The notes under the pieces are model-generated. The model was not told where the DNA came from. It made no database searches and saw nothing but the letters and a program-made list of their open reading frames with translations. Shown in pieces: positions 1 to 12,488 of a stretch of 64,000 nucleotides of DNA. The position numbers and the translations under genes were made by a program. Source of the DNA: Quillaja saponaria. Taxonomy: Eukaryota > Streptophyta > Magnoliopsida > Fabales > Quillajaceae. Within the stretch, counting starts at the first letter, position 1. Each line of letters starts with the position of its first letter. Location: positions 2,790,001 through 2,854,000 of the forward strand of contig CM055614.1 in NCBI GenBank assembly GCA_029379385.1. Reading direction: 5' to 3'.

Positions 1-1940
1 TATTGACACTGATAGCTCTAATATCATATAAAAAAACCATTCACATTTTTATAATATAATCTCTTAAAACTCATTCATTTTTTCTAAAATCAAACTGTCC
101 AATAATCTGGATAAAATTTGAATCTCAAAACCTCCAAATTGAAACTAGAAAATTCTAACAAATAAGATACGTCCAAGCTATTCAAAATAAACAACTAGCG
201 AATTTGGTCTCGCTTTTGGCTAGAACGATCTGATTGACACTATATATAAAGGGGACAAGTATAGCTTTAATTTGTTTAGTTAGGGACGACAAGCTAAGAC
301 ATGATTCAAGTCATGTAAAATTGGCAATATACTCTCACACACCAAAATCAACAGTTTTTATAGGATATTTCTTGTATGCGAGTGAGACTATTACTCTTGT
401 GAAATAGATGAATTGATGTTTACGATGCAAGTTAAGTTTAATATTACCTTGCTGCCAAATTATTATTATTATTTTTTTAAAGAGATACAGTAAATAATAT
501 ATGTATGGTCGCGTAATATAGTTGTATATGGATTTGTAGTAGAAACAAAGAGTTAATAGTGCATGTGAAGGGCTCGTTTAAATGCCTCCTTACAAACCAC
601 CCTGTGAAACATAGACATAAGGCTACGGGACCAGTTGAAGGCTAGTCCAGCATGACAACTAACATGATGCTCTCGTTAGTCCACTCCGAGGAGACACTGA
701 ATGCCAAGGACCCATTTGCTTCCCTTCTTCATTATTGTAGGTCCCCTTTCTAATTTTCAATTTCTCTCAATCTCTCTCTCTCTCTCTGTATATATCAGTG
801 TATGTGTACTTACGTGTGAGAGTGATCTAGGTGCGAGAAAATATTAATGCTTGACTAATTTACTTACCCAATTAATTGCAAGGTCAATGAAAACTACGCT
901 TGCCCTATCTCTTACTTAATTATTATAGTGAAAAGAAATAATTTTAGACTATTCTAACTTCTAGGATGAAAAACAATACTCTTTTACGGAACTTATATAT
1001 TACATGTTTGATTTAATGGAATAATTTATCAATCGCTATCGATTGGTAATTGATTTTATTGGTATCATAGATAATATGTATATATATTTGACTATTTATA
1101 CTGTTGATTGGATAATTAGGATGATCTTTTCTAAATTTCTAGTTCAAGTTGTTATTTATGTCGAGTCCAAATGAAAGGCACATGAATAAGATTGGATTAG
1201 GCATAAAAACAATATGTCCATGCATGGTTGAACAAATTAACAATTGGAGCCACTCTTATGACAGTCAGTCATACATGGTTGTTTGATTGTTTTGTAATTG
1301 AAATGACTAGATTCAAGTGGACTTCACTTGCTCAGTTACATATATACATATATATATATATATATATCAATCTCTTAGTAATTTTCAATTTGACTCTTTC
1401 TAATTATTGTTTGCTGCACCAGACCTATCAATCCAAATCAAAATACTGCATTCCCCAACAAAGCCATGATTAGTTTACCTCGGTTTACCAGTAAAGTTTC
1501 CAATGGGGACTCGTCCAAGTTCGAAAGTTTTCATGGTGGTGGCCTAGCTTGGCAGGTCTAGCTACCCCTTCATCCACACTTAGCCGGTGCCATTTAGTTG
1601 GCACACCTTGTGGGAGTCCGAATGAAGGCCCATTTCTTAGACAACGTTGGTGGAAGCAAGAAATATTTCATGGGCCACAAATGTATTGCCGTACGAAAAC
1701 TGTTGGGCTATGCTCAATTTCTGTTGATTCAACTTGTCCACTTGCAAACACATTAAGGAATTTTATAAATATAAAGAAGAAAATTTATAATTCTGCTGGA
1801 AGCTAGTCCATTTTAGTTTTTAGTTTCCCAAGTCCAAAGAGTCTCCATCTCCAAGACTCCAACGCCTTCTGTAACGAAGGCATAAGAAAGCAACAGGCCT
1901 AAGGCCTATGCATGCATTCACTGGGGAATAGTTTTGGTAG
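1..1940. other. Left-edge intergenic spacer
   Basis: AT-rich non-coding sequence upstream of the first PPR gene. It holds a pyrimidine (CT) microsatellite near 770-787 and a TA microsatellite at about 1340-1368. Reading frames here are short, open only by chance, and match no family I recognise. No tRNA or rRNA pattern was seen. Confidence 0.6.
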
Positions 1941-4102
1941 ATGAACCAAATCTCATGGACCCTTCAAAGCTTTCGGCACCTTTTGAAGACATGCATTGCG
2001 GAAAGAGACCTCTTAACTGGGAAATCTCTCCACGCTCTGTACATCAAGTCGCTTATTCCATCTTCAACCTATCTCTCCAACCACTTTATCCTTCTCTACT
2101 CCAAATGTCGACGTCTCTTCTCCGCTCGCCACGCTTTCGACCATATCCCAGACCCCAATGTCTTCTCCTTTAATGCTATTATCGCTGCCTATGCCAAAGA
2201 ATCGCAGATCCTGCATTGCCCACCAATTGTTTGATCAAATTCCTCAACCGGACCTCATATCTTATAACACACTCATTTCTGCTTATGCCGATCGTGGCGA
2301 GACTGAAGCGGCATTTTGCCTGTTCCAGGGCATAAGAGAGGTGGGTCTTGACTTCGATGGTTTCACTCTATCTGGTGTGATTACAGCTTGTTGCGCTGAT
2401 GTTAGTTTGATCAGACAGTTGCATTCTTTGGCAGTTTCAGGCGGGTTTGATTCTTTCGCTTCCGTTAACAACGCGCTTCTTACTTATTACAGTAAGAACG
2501 GCTTTCTAGATGAGGCGAAGCAGGTGTTTTATGGTATGGGTCAGATTAGAGATGAGGTGTCATGGAATTCAATGATCGTGGCATATGGGCAGCATGGGGA
2601 GGGATCGAAAGCGCTGCAAGTGTTTCAGGAGATGGTTCACATGGGGTTCAACGTTGACATGTTTACTTTGGCAAGTGTTTTGACTGCGTTTACTTGCGTG
2701 GAGGATTTGCCAGGAGGGATGCAATTTCATGCCAAGTTAACTAAGACAGGATTCCACCAGAACTCTCATGTTGGAAGTGGTTTAATTGATTTATATTCTA
2801 AATGTGCGGGTGGTATGTCCGATTGTAAGAAAGTGTTTGAAGAGATTCTTGTACCAGATTTGGTTCTTTGGAACACTATGATTTCTGGGTTTTCCCAAGA
2901 TGAGGATTTCTCTGAAGATGCTCTTGATTGTTTCCGGCAGATGCAGCATGTTGGTTATTGCCCAGATGATTGTAGCTTTGTTTGTGTAATTAGTGCATGC
3001 TCCAGTTTGTCATCACCCTCTCCCGGAAAACAGATTCACGCATTAGCAATCAAATCTGATATTCCCTCCAATCGGATTTCAGTGAATAATGGCCTTGTTT
3101 CAATGTATTCAAAATGTGGGAATCTTCAAGATGCAAGAAGGTTGTTTGATAGGATGCCGGAGCATAATACTGTCTCAGTAAATTCCATGATTGCGGGCTA
3201 TGCACGGCATGGTATTGGGATAGAATCACTCTCTCTTTTTCAACATATGCTGGAAGAAGGTATTTTCCCTACTAGTATAACATTCATATCCGTCCTTTGT
3301 GCGTGTGCACATACTGGGAAAGTGGAGGAAGGTCGGAGATATTTCACAATGATGAAGGAAAAGTTCGGTATTGAACCAGAAGCAGAACACTATTCATGTA
3401 TGATAGATCTTTTGGGCCGAGCAGGCAAACTCAGTGAAGCTGAGAGGATCATCGACATAATGCCATTCAGCCCCAGCACCATTGAATGGGCTTCTTTACT
3501 TGGTGCCTGCAGAATGCATGGAAACATGGAGCTAGCAGTGAAAGCAGCCAATCAGATCCTCCAGCTGGATCCTTCTAATGCAGCTCCCTATGTCACACTT
3601 TCAAATATGTATTCCTGTGCTGGCAGATGGGAAGAGGCTGCAACAATTAAAAGGCTGATGCGGGACAGAGGTGTGAAGAAGAAACCAGGTTGTAGTTGGA
3701 TTGAGGTGAACAAGAGGGTGCATGTCTTTGTTGCTGAAGATTGTTTACATCCAATGATAAAGGAAATTCATGAGTACTTGGAAGAGATGTCAGAAAAGAT
3801 GAAGAGAGCAGGGTATGTGCCAGATGTGAGATGGGATTTCGTGAAGGATGACGAGGTAGAGATGCTGGAGAAGGTGAGACGGTTAGGACATCACAGTGAG
3901 AAGTTAGCAGTTGCATTTGGGCTGCTCTCAACTAGAGATGGGGTGCCAATTCTCGTGGTGAAGAACCTAAGAATTTGTGGGGATTGCCACAACGCAATCA
4001 AATTTATATCTGCCATTGCCGGGAGGGAAATCACTGTTAGGGATGCTCACAGGTTTCACTGCTTTAATGAAGGGGCAATGCTCATGCGGGGACTATTGGT
4101 AA
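1941..4102 (+). CDS. DYW-class pentatricopeptide repeat protein (At3g49710-like), broken by two +1 frameshifts
   Basis: Single-exon PLS-DYW PPR gene. Such proteins act in organelle RNA metabolism, often C-to-U editing, with the DYW domain as deaminase. The start ATG at 1941 opens [18 protein letters not shown], which resembles the N-terminus of Arabidopsis At3g49710. Repeats such as [17 protein letters not shown] and [18 protein letters not shown] follow, then an E domain and the DYW zinc signature [13 protein letters not shown]. The reading shifts frame twice. Near 2212 an extra base separates AAYAKESQI from IAHQLFDQ. Near 4071-4076 an extra base hides the C-terminal CSCGDYW, whose stop is TAA at 4100-4102. 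Removing both bases gives 719 codons, close to the 721 of the Arabidopsis protein as I recall it. There are no other stops. As sequenced, translation from 1941 ends at 2234, and a second open frame covers 2158-4107. I favour assembly errors over a true pseudogene. Confidence 0.9.
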
Positions 4103-5087
4103 TTTGATAATCAAGGACACTATATAGAAGCACAATGACTACGATTCTAAAGTTTCATCTTCCCATCTCTAAATCGGACATACAAAATTTTAACGGTCCA
4201 CCTCATAGGCCCTGCAGCAAAGCAAGTGCTCCAGTTGGAGAATTAAAAGACAAACGAGTATGTTAACTTGGAATATAGAACTACCCACTCTGGAATTACA
4301 ATTTGGAAGTTTTATATGCATGTTTTACGAGATGTCCATGATGGGACTACTAATGATCGTGCAGGATTTTGGATCTTGAGAAGAAGATTACAAGTCCTAA
4401 TTTATTCTCATCATTGGGGCGGAGACTGTTGCATGATGAGTTACATCTACCCGCTTCTATAACGTAAGCTTTACCTTGTCTATGGGAAGCAAATTTTATT
4501 GCTAATAATCATGCATAAAATGAAGACTGACTGTGATGTAATAGACATATACATCGCTTAATAGGGATGAGCTCTACTAAATATAGGTTCCGTTTACCAC
4601 CTATTACTAACGAAAATCCAGTCGAACATATGCCATAACAGCATAAGAATTTTATTTTTTTTTCTTGTTTTGGTCAGGATCCAATTTTAATCTCAGTCAA
4701 CAATGTAATGTGAAGGGGTTGGAGTTTAACCCATGATACTGCAAATAACAGATTCCAGACCATGGACTTGCAGGACGTAAGTTGTATTAACCTGAAAGTT
4801 TACAGAGTATGACGAAAACGTAATGGAATCAAACTTTCGGAAGAGTTAAAATACAAGCCTGATATTGATTTTATATATTAAATAATCCAATGCGATATTG
4901 ATTGTAAGGACACAAACATAAGGTGACATCATCATCAATTCTACCAAGTCTAGGCAGAAAACGTCCTGTATACGAGGCATATATGATTTTCTTTTTTTAT
5001 CTCCTTTGCTTTTCCTTCTTCCTTTGTGGCTTTTGAAGTGAAAAATCACAAAATGGTGAATAAATCAAGTAATACCATATTATGACA
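4103..5087. other. Spacer between convergent PPR and CGR genes
   Basis: Convergent intergenic region holding the 3' flanks of the PPR gene (+) and the CGR gene (-). No coding or RNA gene was recognised. Confidence 0.6.
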
Positions 5088-7515
5088 TCAATGGTATGAC
5101 TTTAGGTGGAAAACTTGGCAGGTTGGCTTGTATGACGTCTTGGATGCGGCTTGCTCAAACTTCTTTATAGCAGCTTCATTTTCCTCTAGGCTGGTCTGGA
5201 CAAAAAATCTGACCCACCAAGATGGGCTCCGCATTTTTGCCTTCACAAATAATACAGAATTGTCTATAATCAATGTTGTCTGGAAACACATCTTCCATTA
5301 AAACAGATTTGATTGTAAAACTGTTTCATGTATATATGTGTGTGCGTGTTCCCTAGTTTAAGGTTCCACTTTTCATCTTGAAGATTGATCATCTAATTGT
5401 CATGGCAAAAGTTCCCATGACTAATTATTTTGTAATCATCTGAGCACCAACACAGAGCAACCTAAATAAAGTACTAGCAGGATAGTAGTCAGAGATATGA
5501 CATTTGCTCTTCTGATGAAAATGCATCAGAAGACATATAAGGAATCGTAGCCAGTACCTTGTATTCTAGATCACGTTACAAGTATATCCAACCCAATAAG
5601 TACAGAGCTGAGTGACATGATACAAGCAGCACAAGGAATTCACTTACCGGCCTCCCAAATTTGGATAACTGAGCAACTTTAGCTCTCTGCTGACCAGGTA
5701 AACCTGTTCATAATAATAGAAAAAATTGAAATTAGATATGTCCTATGTCCAAAATAAATGACAGGACCAGGAAAAATACATCTCAAATCATTTCTGATAC
5801 AAAGGAAAATCCTGAAGCTTTTCAGCAGAAGAACCACTTTTTTTTTTTTTGCTATGTGCAAGAGAAAGAGGGAGGTGATTGGACATTACTAGCAGAGATT
5901 TTTATTCTTTTGTTAACAGGATATTGGTAGAATTGAACGACAGATTGTTACAATATTAAGATGTTAAGAAAATACCTATTTAGTATTATCAAAATGAGGT
6001 ACCTGTGAAAATAACAACACCCTCGGCAGATACCCTTGCCAATTCTGGAAGAGTCTTGTTCAAGTATTTCGGGGACAGATAATCCAAAGCATCTGAAACA
6101 ATAACAAGAGAGAAAGATTTTGCTCTATATGGCAGAGGGAACTTGATATCTGCAACACGTACAATGCCTTTTTGCACTAGACTCTTGCAGTTCCTATTAG
6201 CAGTCCTCTATGTCATATGGCTCCACACCCCATGCTTCAGTTTCCTCTTCTTTCAGCAACTTGGACACAACTGAACAAGTATCAGGACCTACATGCAAAA
6301 TTTTCCTCATGCTCTTCGCCATATGCTTTCTGCAAAACGGGAATAGCTCCCAGAACTTTCCAATGTGCATGAAAAGTCACCTACAAGTCAAAACAAAGTT
6401 GAAAGCTGTACAAGAGGAAACACATTTTGGCCATAATTTCAATTCTATATAAGAAATGAATTGTATATGATTATAGGAACCATATAAATTAAAAGTTTTA
6501 AAATTTTCAAACCTTTGATATGGATCATATAAAAAGCATCTCAATTTTTCAGAGCATACATCCTTTAGTTTCAGAAACACTTAAACACAGTGAAAGCATG
6601 TTTAACATTAGCTCCTTAATTTAAACTTGCAGACCTATAAGAAATGGTAATACTTCAAATTCTACAATTGGCTGAACAAGAATATAAAATATAGGGCAGA
6701 CAATCCAGGTGCAGAAATAATGGGGATTAGAAGAAGAAAAGAAAATCATTTTGTAACATTTATTTTTATACATGTTAGTAGCTGTCCTCCACTTAAACAA
6801 GCATTTCAATGCTTTTGGTAGGACAGTAAAAGAGGGAAAAACCATTGAAGGTCTTCTAAGCAAACCACTTTTTGTGGATCAGAAATTCTAGCAGGAAAAT
6901 CACCCATATTAATGAAAAAAAATGCCAATAGTCTAGTCATCATCCAATTGGGGAAACAATTATTTCCAACAAAATTTACCTTCAACCCTGCTAACTGCTT
7001 CTTTCCTTCCACCAAATAGATCTGTGGATTTAAAATATTAGTTTACAAAATGCATCAATATGCATGAAAAGGTAATAATTATTAATTATTTTCAAACTAT
7101 AGCTTAGCAAGCTTTCTGAGTAAAATACAAACAACCATACCATGAAAATAAGGGTAGCGTATTCCTACACATACCTGAACCACTACGAGCATATACAATA
7201 AGGAGGATTGCTCCCTGAGAGTTTCACAAAAAGTTAAGAGGGAAAAGTGAAAAATCATCAGAACTTGTTATTCATATAGGTATAATTTCCCCTTCAGCAA
7301 ATTAAGTAGTGGATTTCAGATTTACAAACTATGGTGTAAAACTGAAGGAAGGAAAACATACAACCAACAGAAGAAGTTGAATTGTGCATATGAAAATTAC
7401 CACAAGGACAAGGCCTATGGATAATAACGGTGAAGATTTTGACTTTGAGTGTAAGGCTCCTGAAAAGGGAAAGCTTCCACCACGACACGTGGAACTGACA
7501 GTGCCTCCTTGACAT
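5088..7515 (-). CDS. CGR2: Golgi pectin methyltransferase, CGR2/CGR3 type (At3g49720-like), six coding exons with four +1 frameshifts
   Basis: CGR2 and CGR3 are Golgi membrane proteins with a methyltransferase-like domain, needed for homogalacturonan methyl-esterification. Exons on the minus strand are 7515-7401, 7214-7175, 7021-6980, 6380-6003, 5703-5648 and 5240-5088, all with GT/AG borders. The product starts MSRR, has a membrane anchor around SSPLLSIGLVLVGAILLIVY, then a SAM-binding-like stretch ILHVGPDTCSVVSKLLKEE, the block GIVRVADIKFPLPYRAKSFS and the end ACQVFHLK-like TCQVFHLKSYH. Four extra single bases interrupt the frame: at 7500, 6357-6359, 6314-6315 and 6202. With them removed every exon phase closes and the length is 259 residues, matching about 261 in Arabidopsis as recalled. 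The symbol is by similarity; CGR3 (At5g65810) is the close paralogue. It lies next to the At3g49710-like PPR gene, as in Arabidopsis. Confidence 0.9.
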
Positions 7516-8740
7516 GACTTCTTCCGGGATTAGTGGTGTCTGTCAAACTGGTCAAAAGCAGGGGATCAGACTCACGACTCAATAATCTCTATCAAGACAC
7601 TGTAATTTAATCATAGCATTTCAACAGCTCAAGCATAAAACAACTACAGGAATAATATGCCACTTGATTATTAAAATTCCGTGCTGCTCGCCACTCCCCG
7701 AGGCCAAGGACGAGGTCGAACCATCATTCCAGTACAAAGTAAACTGAACTCTATTATCAAAAAAATTACTAATGCCCTATGCATCCAAACCGAGTACATA
7801 TTTAGAACCTTTGATTTAATAATCTAATAGAGATACTCAAACCAGTAACCAGTGTATTTTTATGCACCAAGCAAATCTTAGACAATTGGGGGTGGGGATG
7901 CTCCAGTTGATAGATTGTCAGCTAAGTTAATTAAGCTACTAGCACCATCAGCATGCCCGGATTTCTCAGTGTTAGCAGAATACACATGTAAATATAGACC
8001 TAGCAGAATAAACAGAGAAACCATTTACATTATGGACATGCTTATGCACCTAGATACCAGAACCTCAAACAACAAAACATTCAGAAAATTTCCAACAACA
8101 TGCACAGGAAAAGGAAGTTTCACACCGATCCACTGATTGAGCGCTTTTTCAGTCTCAGCAAACCAAGTCAATTACGCAAAAAAGCAATTATAACAGAAAG
8201 AGTTAGACTCCAAATTATTATTACAAAAAAGGTAAACCCTGCAACTACAAAGAGTGAGACTCACAATTCATTTTACCAGAAGGTACCCTTTTTGCAATTC
8301 TCACTTCCCCACTACTTTAGGCTGAAACCATTACAAGACCCATTAACCAGACGCAATTTAAAAGGTATCAAGAAGCCAAAGCTAGAAAGCTACCCAAATG
8401 AAAAGAAAAAAAAGAGAGAAGAAACAAAGATCTAATAGAAGACGATGTAAATAACAGGGACAGACAAATAATGTGCAGAAGCAAAATTGAAAATTGGAGC
8501 TTCCGGCGTAGAGAATCACCTTAGATCAATAGCACGAGAACCACATTTAGAAGGTTACGCAAGAGGTTTTGGATCTTAGATCTAACAGATAAACTATCCA
8601 CGAGTGCCTGGCCTCTGGATCTTGCTTTTAGCTCTAAGATGCCGATGCAGATTGCAGAAGCGTTAGAGAGAGAGAGGGAGAGAGAGAGAGTGAAGCACGA
8701 CGACAGGAATGCCAGCAAGAAATTTAGAGATCAAATTCTT
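7516..8740 (-). other. Probable 5' UTR exon and long 5' UTR intron of the CGR gene
   Basis: About 975 bp separate the CGR start codon from a likely untranslated first exon. A donor reading AAG/GTGATT lies at 8519-8518, and acceptor candidates lie at about 7541 or 7548. The putative UTR exon (about 8520-8740) carries a GA repeat, common in plant 5' UTRs. No transcript evidence is available. Confidence 0.4.
8666..8690. repeat. GA microsatellite in the probable 5' UTR of the CGR gene
   Basis: A run of GA dinucleotides with one interruption, reading as CT on the coding strand. GA/CT tracts near transcription starts are frequent in plant genes. Confidence 0.7.
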
Positions 8741-9479
8741 ATTTGTAATTAACTATGATTTTCTTACGTCTGCGATGCAAGTGTTGGGGTTATGGTAGCC
8801 AAAACCCGCTCTTTGTCAATTGTCACGCGGTGATTACTGTTATTTAATATTAGTGTAGGGCAGTTGCTTAATGGAATTAGTGATTGATTTTTAGTCGGCT
8901 CAGAATGAGTCGGTGCTCCACCATGTGTGAGGCAAAGGCTGATGGGATTATTTATAGAAGGTGTTAGTTGGTTTTATAAATTATAACCTAGATCAAAATC
9001 TCTAATAACGATATAAGATTTAATGAGAAACACACAAGTTGAGGCTTTGTGATTTTGTAAGTTTTCTTAACATAGAATGTCACCTCCTATGGCACTATGA
9101 GAAAAGAGTTTAGGGATTGAATCATGCACTTAGGAGTCACGACCCAAGAAGGTCTTATGGCCGAAACCGGTGCATTATGTTATTAGCAGTTAGACTTTAA
9201 GCACCTAGAGGATAATGAGAAATGAAAAATAAAAGAAGGAAAATGAGATTAATATATTAGAAGACAAACTGATGTCTTATGTCAATGCAATATTTTGTCC
9301 ATAAGGCAAAATAAAGTGCTCATTTCCATAGAAAGGAGAACCATAATTTGCAGGATAACTGACAGCTTAAAAGTCATGGGAAGCAGAGGAAAGTAAGGTC
9401 ATGATCATCCATGCTGATAGGACTTCCTGGTGCACCATGACTATAAAACTTTAAACGATGTCCTTATGGCAAGGCTATT

Positions 9480-9976
9480 GAAGACTCCTCCAAACGGGAA
9501 GCCCGCCATTTCTTACTGAAGATACCTATTGCGCCCATTTATCAGCCTTCAACTTCTCATCCTGGATCCTCAGTTACTCATTTATGATTTCCAGTAACGC
9601 TTGCAACCTAACTCCCACAATAGCAGATGTTTTCACATGTGAACTGGACTTCCAAGCAGAACATGATTTATCCATGGTTCTTTCCACAGAGGGCTCACTT
9701 TGTTGGTCACCCACATTCCAGGGGCGGGAAGAACTATCTTCATAACCACCCATCTGAGTAATCTTGAGTGTCTCCCATGGTCTCCTCATGATTTCTTGAC
9801 TCCTTACAAACATCCTCAACATTCCCATCGCCACCTAAATCCTTGAAATCTTTATCTTCTGCTTCAGGAATATTTCCAGCCTCATCATTTAGTATGTCTA
9901 ATGATGTCTTGATATAATCTTCTACAGCGAAACTCATGAATACCCACGCTCTCTTCTTCCATATCAATCTGGCCAA
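9480..9976 (-). pseudogene. Unidentified coding-like relic with frame breaks
   Basis: On the minus strand two overlapping frames look protein-like. One includes VEDYIKTSLDILNDEAGNIP and then acidic sequence. The other continues EDSSSRPWNVGDQQSEPSVE and ends with VRLQALLEIINE before a stop, after which frame-consistent text (LRIQDEKLKADKWAQ) continues. Composition is unlike the AT-rich spacer around it. I cannot assign a family. It could be a decayed gene, a captured fragment or chance. Arabidopsis has an HflX-like GTPase gene between the two flanking orthologues (as recalled), but this sequence does not resemble one. Confidence 0.3.
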
Positions 9977-10583
9977 AATTTAGATTTAGAAGACAGCTTT
10001 AACTTGTATACATGTTAATTCATTTTTCCCACGTATTTGGATAAATATAAGTGGCTCGCAGTAGCCAATAGTGCGAGCTAGGGTGGCATGTCTCATTTGC
10101 TGGAAAACTAAAGAAAGAAATAAGTACAGAAGCAAAGGACATAAAAACGAGATTTAAAAGTTAGGGGTCCTGGAAAACAGACCAGAAAGGCAAAAACAAA
10201 TGCGAGAAACAGAAAAACAGAACTAAGACGAGATAAAGTGGCTCAATGATGCCAAAGATAAAGTGGCTGCATATGGCATTCGAAAATCAGTTTTCCTAAA
10301 TGTTAACTTCAACTACGAAATCATAACTATAAGTAGAGATAACAACAGAAAGCAGAATAATTGGTGCAAACAATAGTCAAGAAAGAATACCAGGGGAAAA
10401 CCAGCTATGTCTTTGTCATTTCATGATGCCCCTTTGTTAATTTGATAGGAAGTCCAGTAAGTTAGTTATCCATGAGAATTAAATAATGAGTACTAGCTGG
10501 AAACCAATCTGGTCCAAAAAATCTGCAGACATTAGGTCATATAGTCTCCTTTTTCAGCAAAATTGACCTTCATATGTCATTAA

Positions 10584-12488
10584 CTACAATACTTTAGCTT
10601 TCCCACGCCCTCCACCCCAACGACGCTGCCGAGCTCTCCTCTTCCTCCCATCCACTTTCTCCTTTGCCTTCTCTTTCAGATCCCTCTCTCCTCGCCGTTT
10701 ATACATCTTGAAAGTGATCTGCCTATCTGCAGCCATCTGCCTCACCTTATCTGTGATCTCTGCCGCAATCTGTCTGTTAAAAAGTTTCCTTAGGCCACGT
10801 ATAAGCTTAGCAAAAGTATCTGGCTGCGGCATTATATCTGCATCCATCATGTCCAAACAGTGTGAACAAGCCTCCTTCACATGCCCATTCGAATAGAGAG
10901 CATGAATCCAAATTGTCCAGGCACTTACATTTAGGTCACAACCTTTACTTCTGATACAATTCCAAACATCTTTAGCCATTTCAAGCTTATCAGCTCTTAA
11001 TAGAGAATTCATCAATTCCTTCAAGGTACCATAATGAGGAGCAGCAAATAGACCTCTCCCAACCATTTCCTTGAAATGCTCACAAGCTTCAATTAGGCAA
11101 CCTTGCCCAAGAAACCCATGAATCATAATGACAAAAGTGTCAAGCCCAGGACTCATTCCACTTGCTTCCATTTCATTCCAAAGCTGAACACCTTCCTTAA
11201 CCTCTCCCAAGTTGCAAGCCAACCTAATTATTGTATTGTATATCTTAAGATCAGGAATGCAACCAATCTTCCGCATTTCCTTCACAAGTTCCATACACTC
11301 TTCCAGCTCCTCCTTCTTTTCATGGGCGAGAATAATATGCAGATAAGTCAGCTGATTCGGGGCATGGCCTTTCTGAATCATACCATCCAAAAGTTCATAG
11401 CCCCTTTCAATTTTTCCCCATTTGCAAAACCCACTAATCAAAGTGGTATAAGTCACAAAATCTGTCTCACAGCCACTCCTCTGCATCTCGACAAAAATCC
11501 AAGTTGCTTCTTCCAATTTTTCCTGTTTACAAAGTCCCTGAATCAAAGTTGTGTACGAAGTGGCATTTGGTTCACAACATTTCCTTCTCATCTCTTTCAA
11601 AAGATCAAAAGCATCCCCCATTTTCCCAGCTTGAGCATACCCATTCAATAAATTATTATAAACCACAATATCTGGCTCAAAACCTGCTTCCCTCATCTGC
11701 ACTAATATATGTCTTGCCTCCATAAGTTTCCCTTCTCTACACCAACCATACAACAGTGAAGTAAAATGCTTCAGAGTTGGCATAAACCGAATTCGCATAT
11801 CATCAAAAAGCGAAGCTGCTTCCTTGACGCTACCATTCTTGCATAAAGCATCTAACAAACACCCAAACACATATTCATCTGGCTCACATCCATACTTGGG
11901 CATTTCATCCAATACGTCAATGGCCTTCTGGACCATCCTCGCTGAAGCAAATCTCCTCATCAAAATAACAAACACAGCGGGTGAAATCAATTGGGGATTC
12001 TCTCTCCTCATTTCCTCAATCAGAGCCCAAACAGCACCAAATTGCCTCATTTTCCCCAAAACCTTAATCATTGCTTTGTAAACCTCGTGACTGTGTCTAT
12101 AACCTGATTGTTTCGAAGCCCACACAAAGAACCTATATCCCAGATTCCCAGCATCACCGCACCGGTTCAATACCCTCTCAGTTAAACCCGACCGCACCTC
12201 GACCCCGGATTCTTGCAAAGCGAGCTCCAGTTTCGGAACCCTCGAGTGGAATTTCCTTAGAATTCGATAAAGCTTTTCTACATCAGAGGCAAATTCATCG
12301 TTACTCTGGTCATTCGTGTACTTTTCAGCACTAGTTTCAAGACGAATAAAACCAAACCCATTTCTTCCACCATTTGATACGAAATTGTTGTTGCTGCCAC
12401 CGTTCGATTTTATGAAATTGGAATCTAGTTTAGGTTGTACTACACTGGTTTGAGAAGAACGTGCCTCAGAGCTTAGCCCGACGCTCAT
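10584..12488 (-). CDS. P-class pentatricopeptide repeat protein (At3g49730-like)
   Basis: Intact single-exon gene of 634 codons. The N-terminus is low-complexity and Ser/Asn-rich, and may contain an organelle targeting region. From about residue 130 to 560 there are successive 35-residue P-type PPR motifs, such as VVYNNLLNGYAQAGKMGDAF, TYTTLISGFCKWGKIERGYE and VFGCLLDALCKNGSVKEAAS. The C-terminal 40 residues are strongly basic (RKRRARQRRWGGG). It aligns almost end to end with Arabidopsis At3g49730 as I remember it. P-class PPRs bind organellar RNA and stabilise or help process it; the target is not predictable here. It lacks the E and DYW domains of the first PPR gene, so the two are not a tandem pair. 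No frameshift is present, in contrast to its neighbours. Confidence 0.92.
   Translation of the reverse strand: MSVGLSSEARSSQTSVVQPKLDSNFIKSNGGSNNNFVSNGGRNGFGFIRLETSAEKYTNDQSNDEFASDVEKLYRILRKFHSRVPKLELALQESGVEVRSGLTERVLNRCGDAGNLGYRFFVWASKQSGYRHSHEVYKAMIKVLGKMRQFGAVWALIEEMRRENPQLISPAVFVILMRRFASARMVQKAIDVLDEMPKYGCEPDEYVFGCLLDALCKNGSVKEAASLFDDMRIRFMPTLKHFTSLLYGWCREGKLMEARHILVQMREAGFEPDIVVYNNLLNGYAQAGKMGDAFDLLKEMRRKCCEPNATSYTTLIQGLCKQEKLEEATWIFVEMQRSGCETDFVTYTTLISGFCKWGKIERGYELLDGMIQKGHAPNQLTYLHIILAHEKKEELEECMELVKEMRKIGCIPDLKIYNTIIRLACNLGEVKEGVQLWNEMEASGMSPGLDTFVIMIHGFLGQGCLIEACEHFKEMVGRGLFAAPHYGTLKELMNSLLRADKLEMAKDVWNCIRSKGCDLNVSAWTIWIHALYSNGHVKEACSHCLDMMDADIMPQPDTFAKLIRGLRKLFNRQIAAEITDKVRQMAADRQITFKMYKRRGERDLKEKAKEKVDGRKRRARQRRWGGGRGKAKVL

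Noticed and set aside
1549..1806. Open frame starting MAGLATPSSTLSRCHLVGTP
   Set aside because: No family resemblance and ordinary spacer composition; likely chance.
2158..4107. Treating the open frame from 2158 as a complete 649-residue PPR protein
   Set aside because: Its first residues are out-of-frame text. The true N-terminus lies in the 1941 frame and the DYW end lies in a third frame.
7675..7745. GC-rich coding-like patch (SPLPEAKDEVEPSF) in the CGR 5' UTR intron
   Set aside because: Only about 22 codons open, no splice context and no recognised family.
10584..12488. A PPR restorer-like cluster formed with the 1941 gene
   Set aside because: The two genes belong to different PPR classes and match two separate Arabidopsis genes; they are not tandem duplicates.
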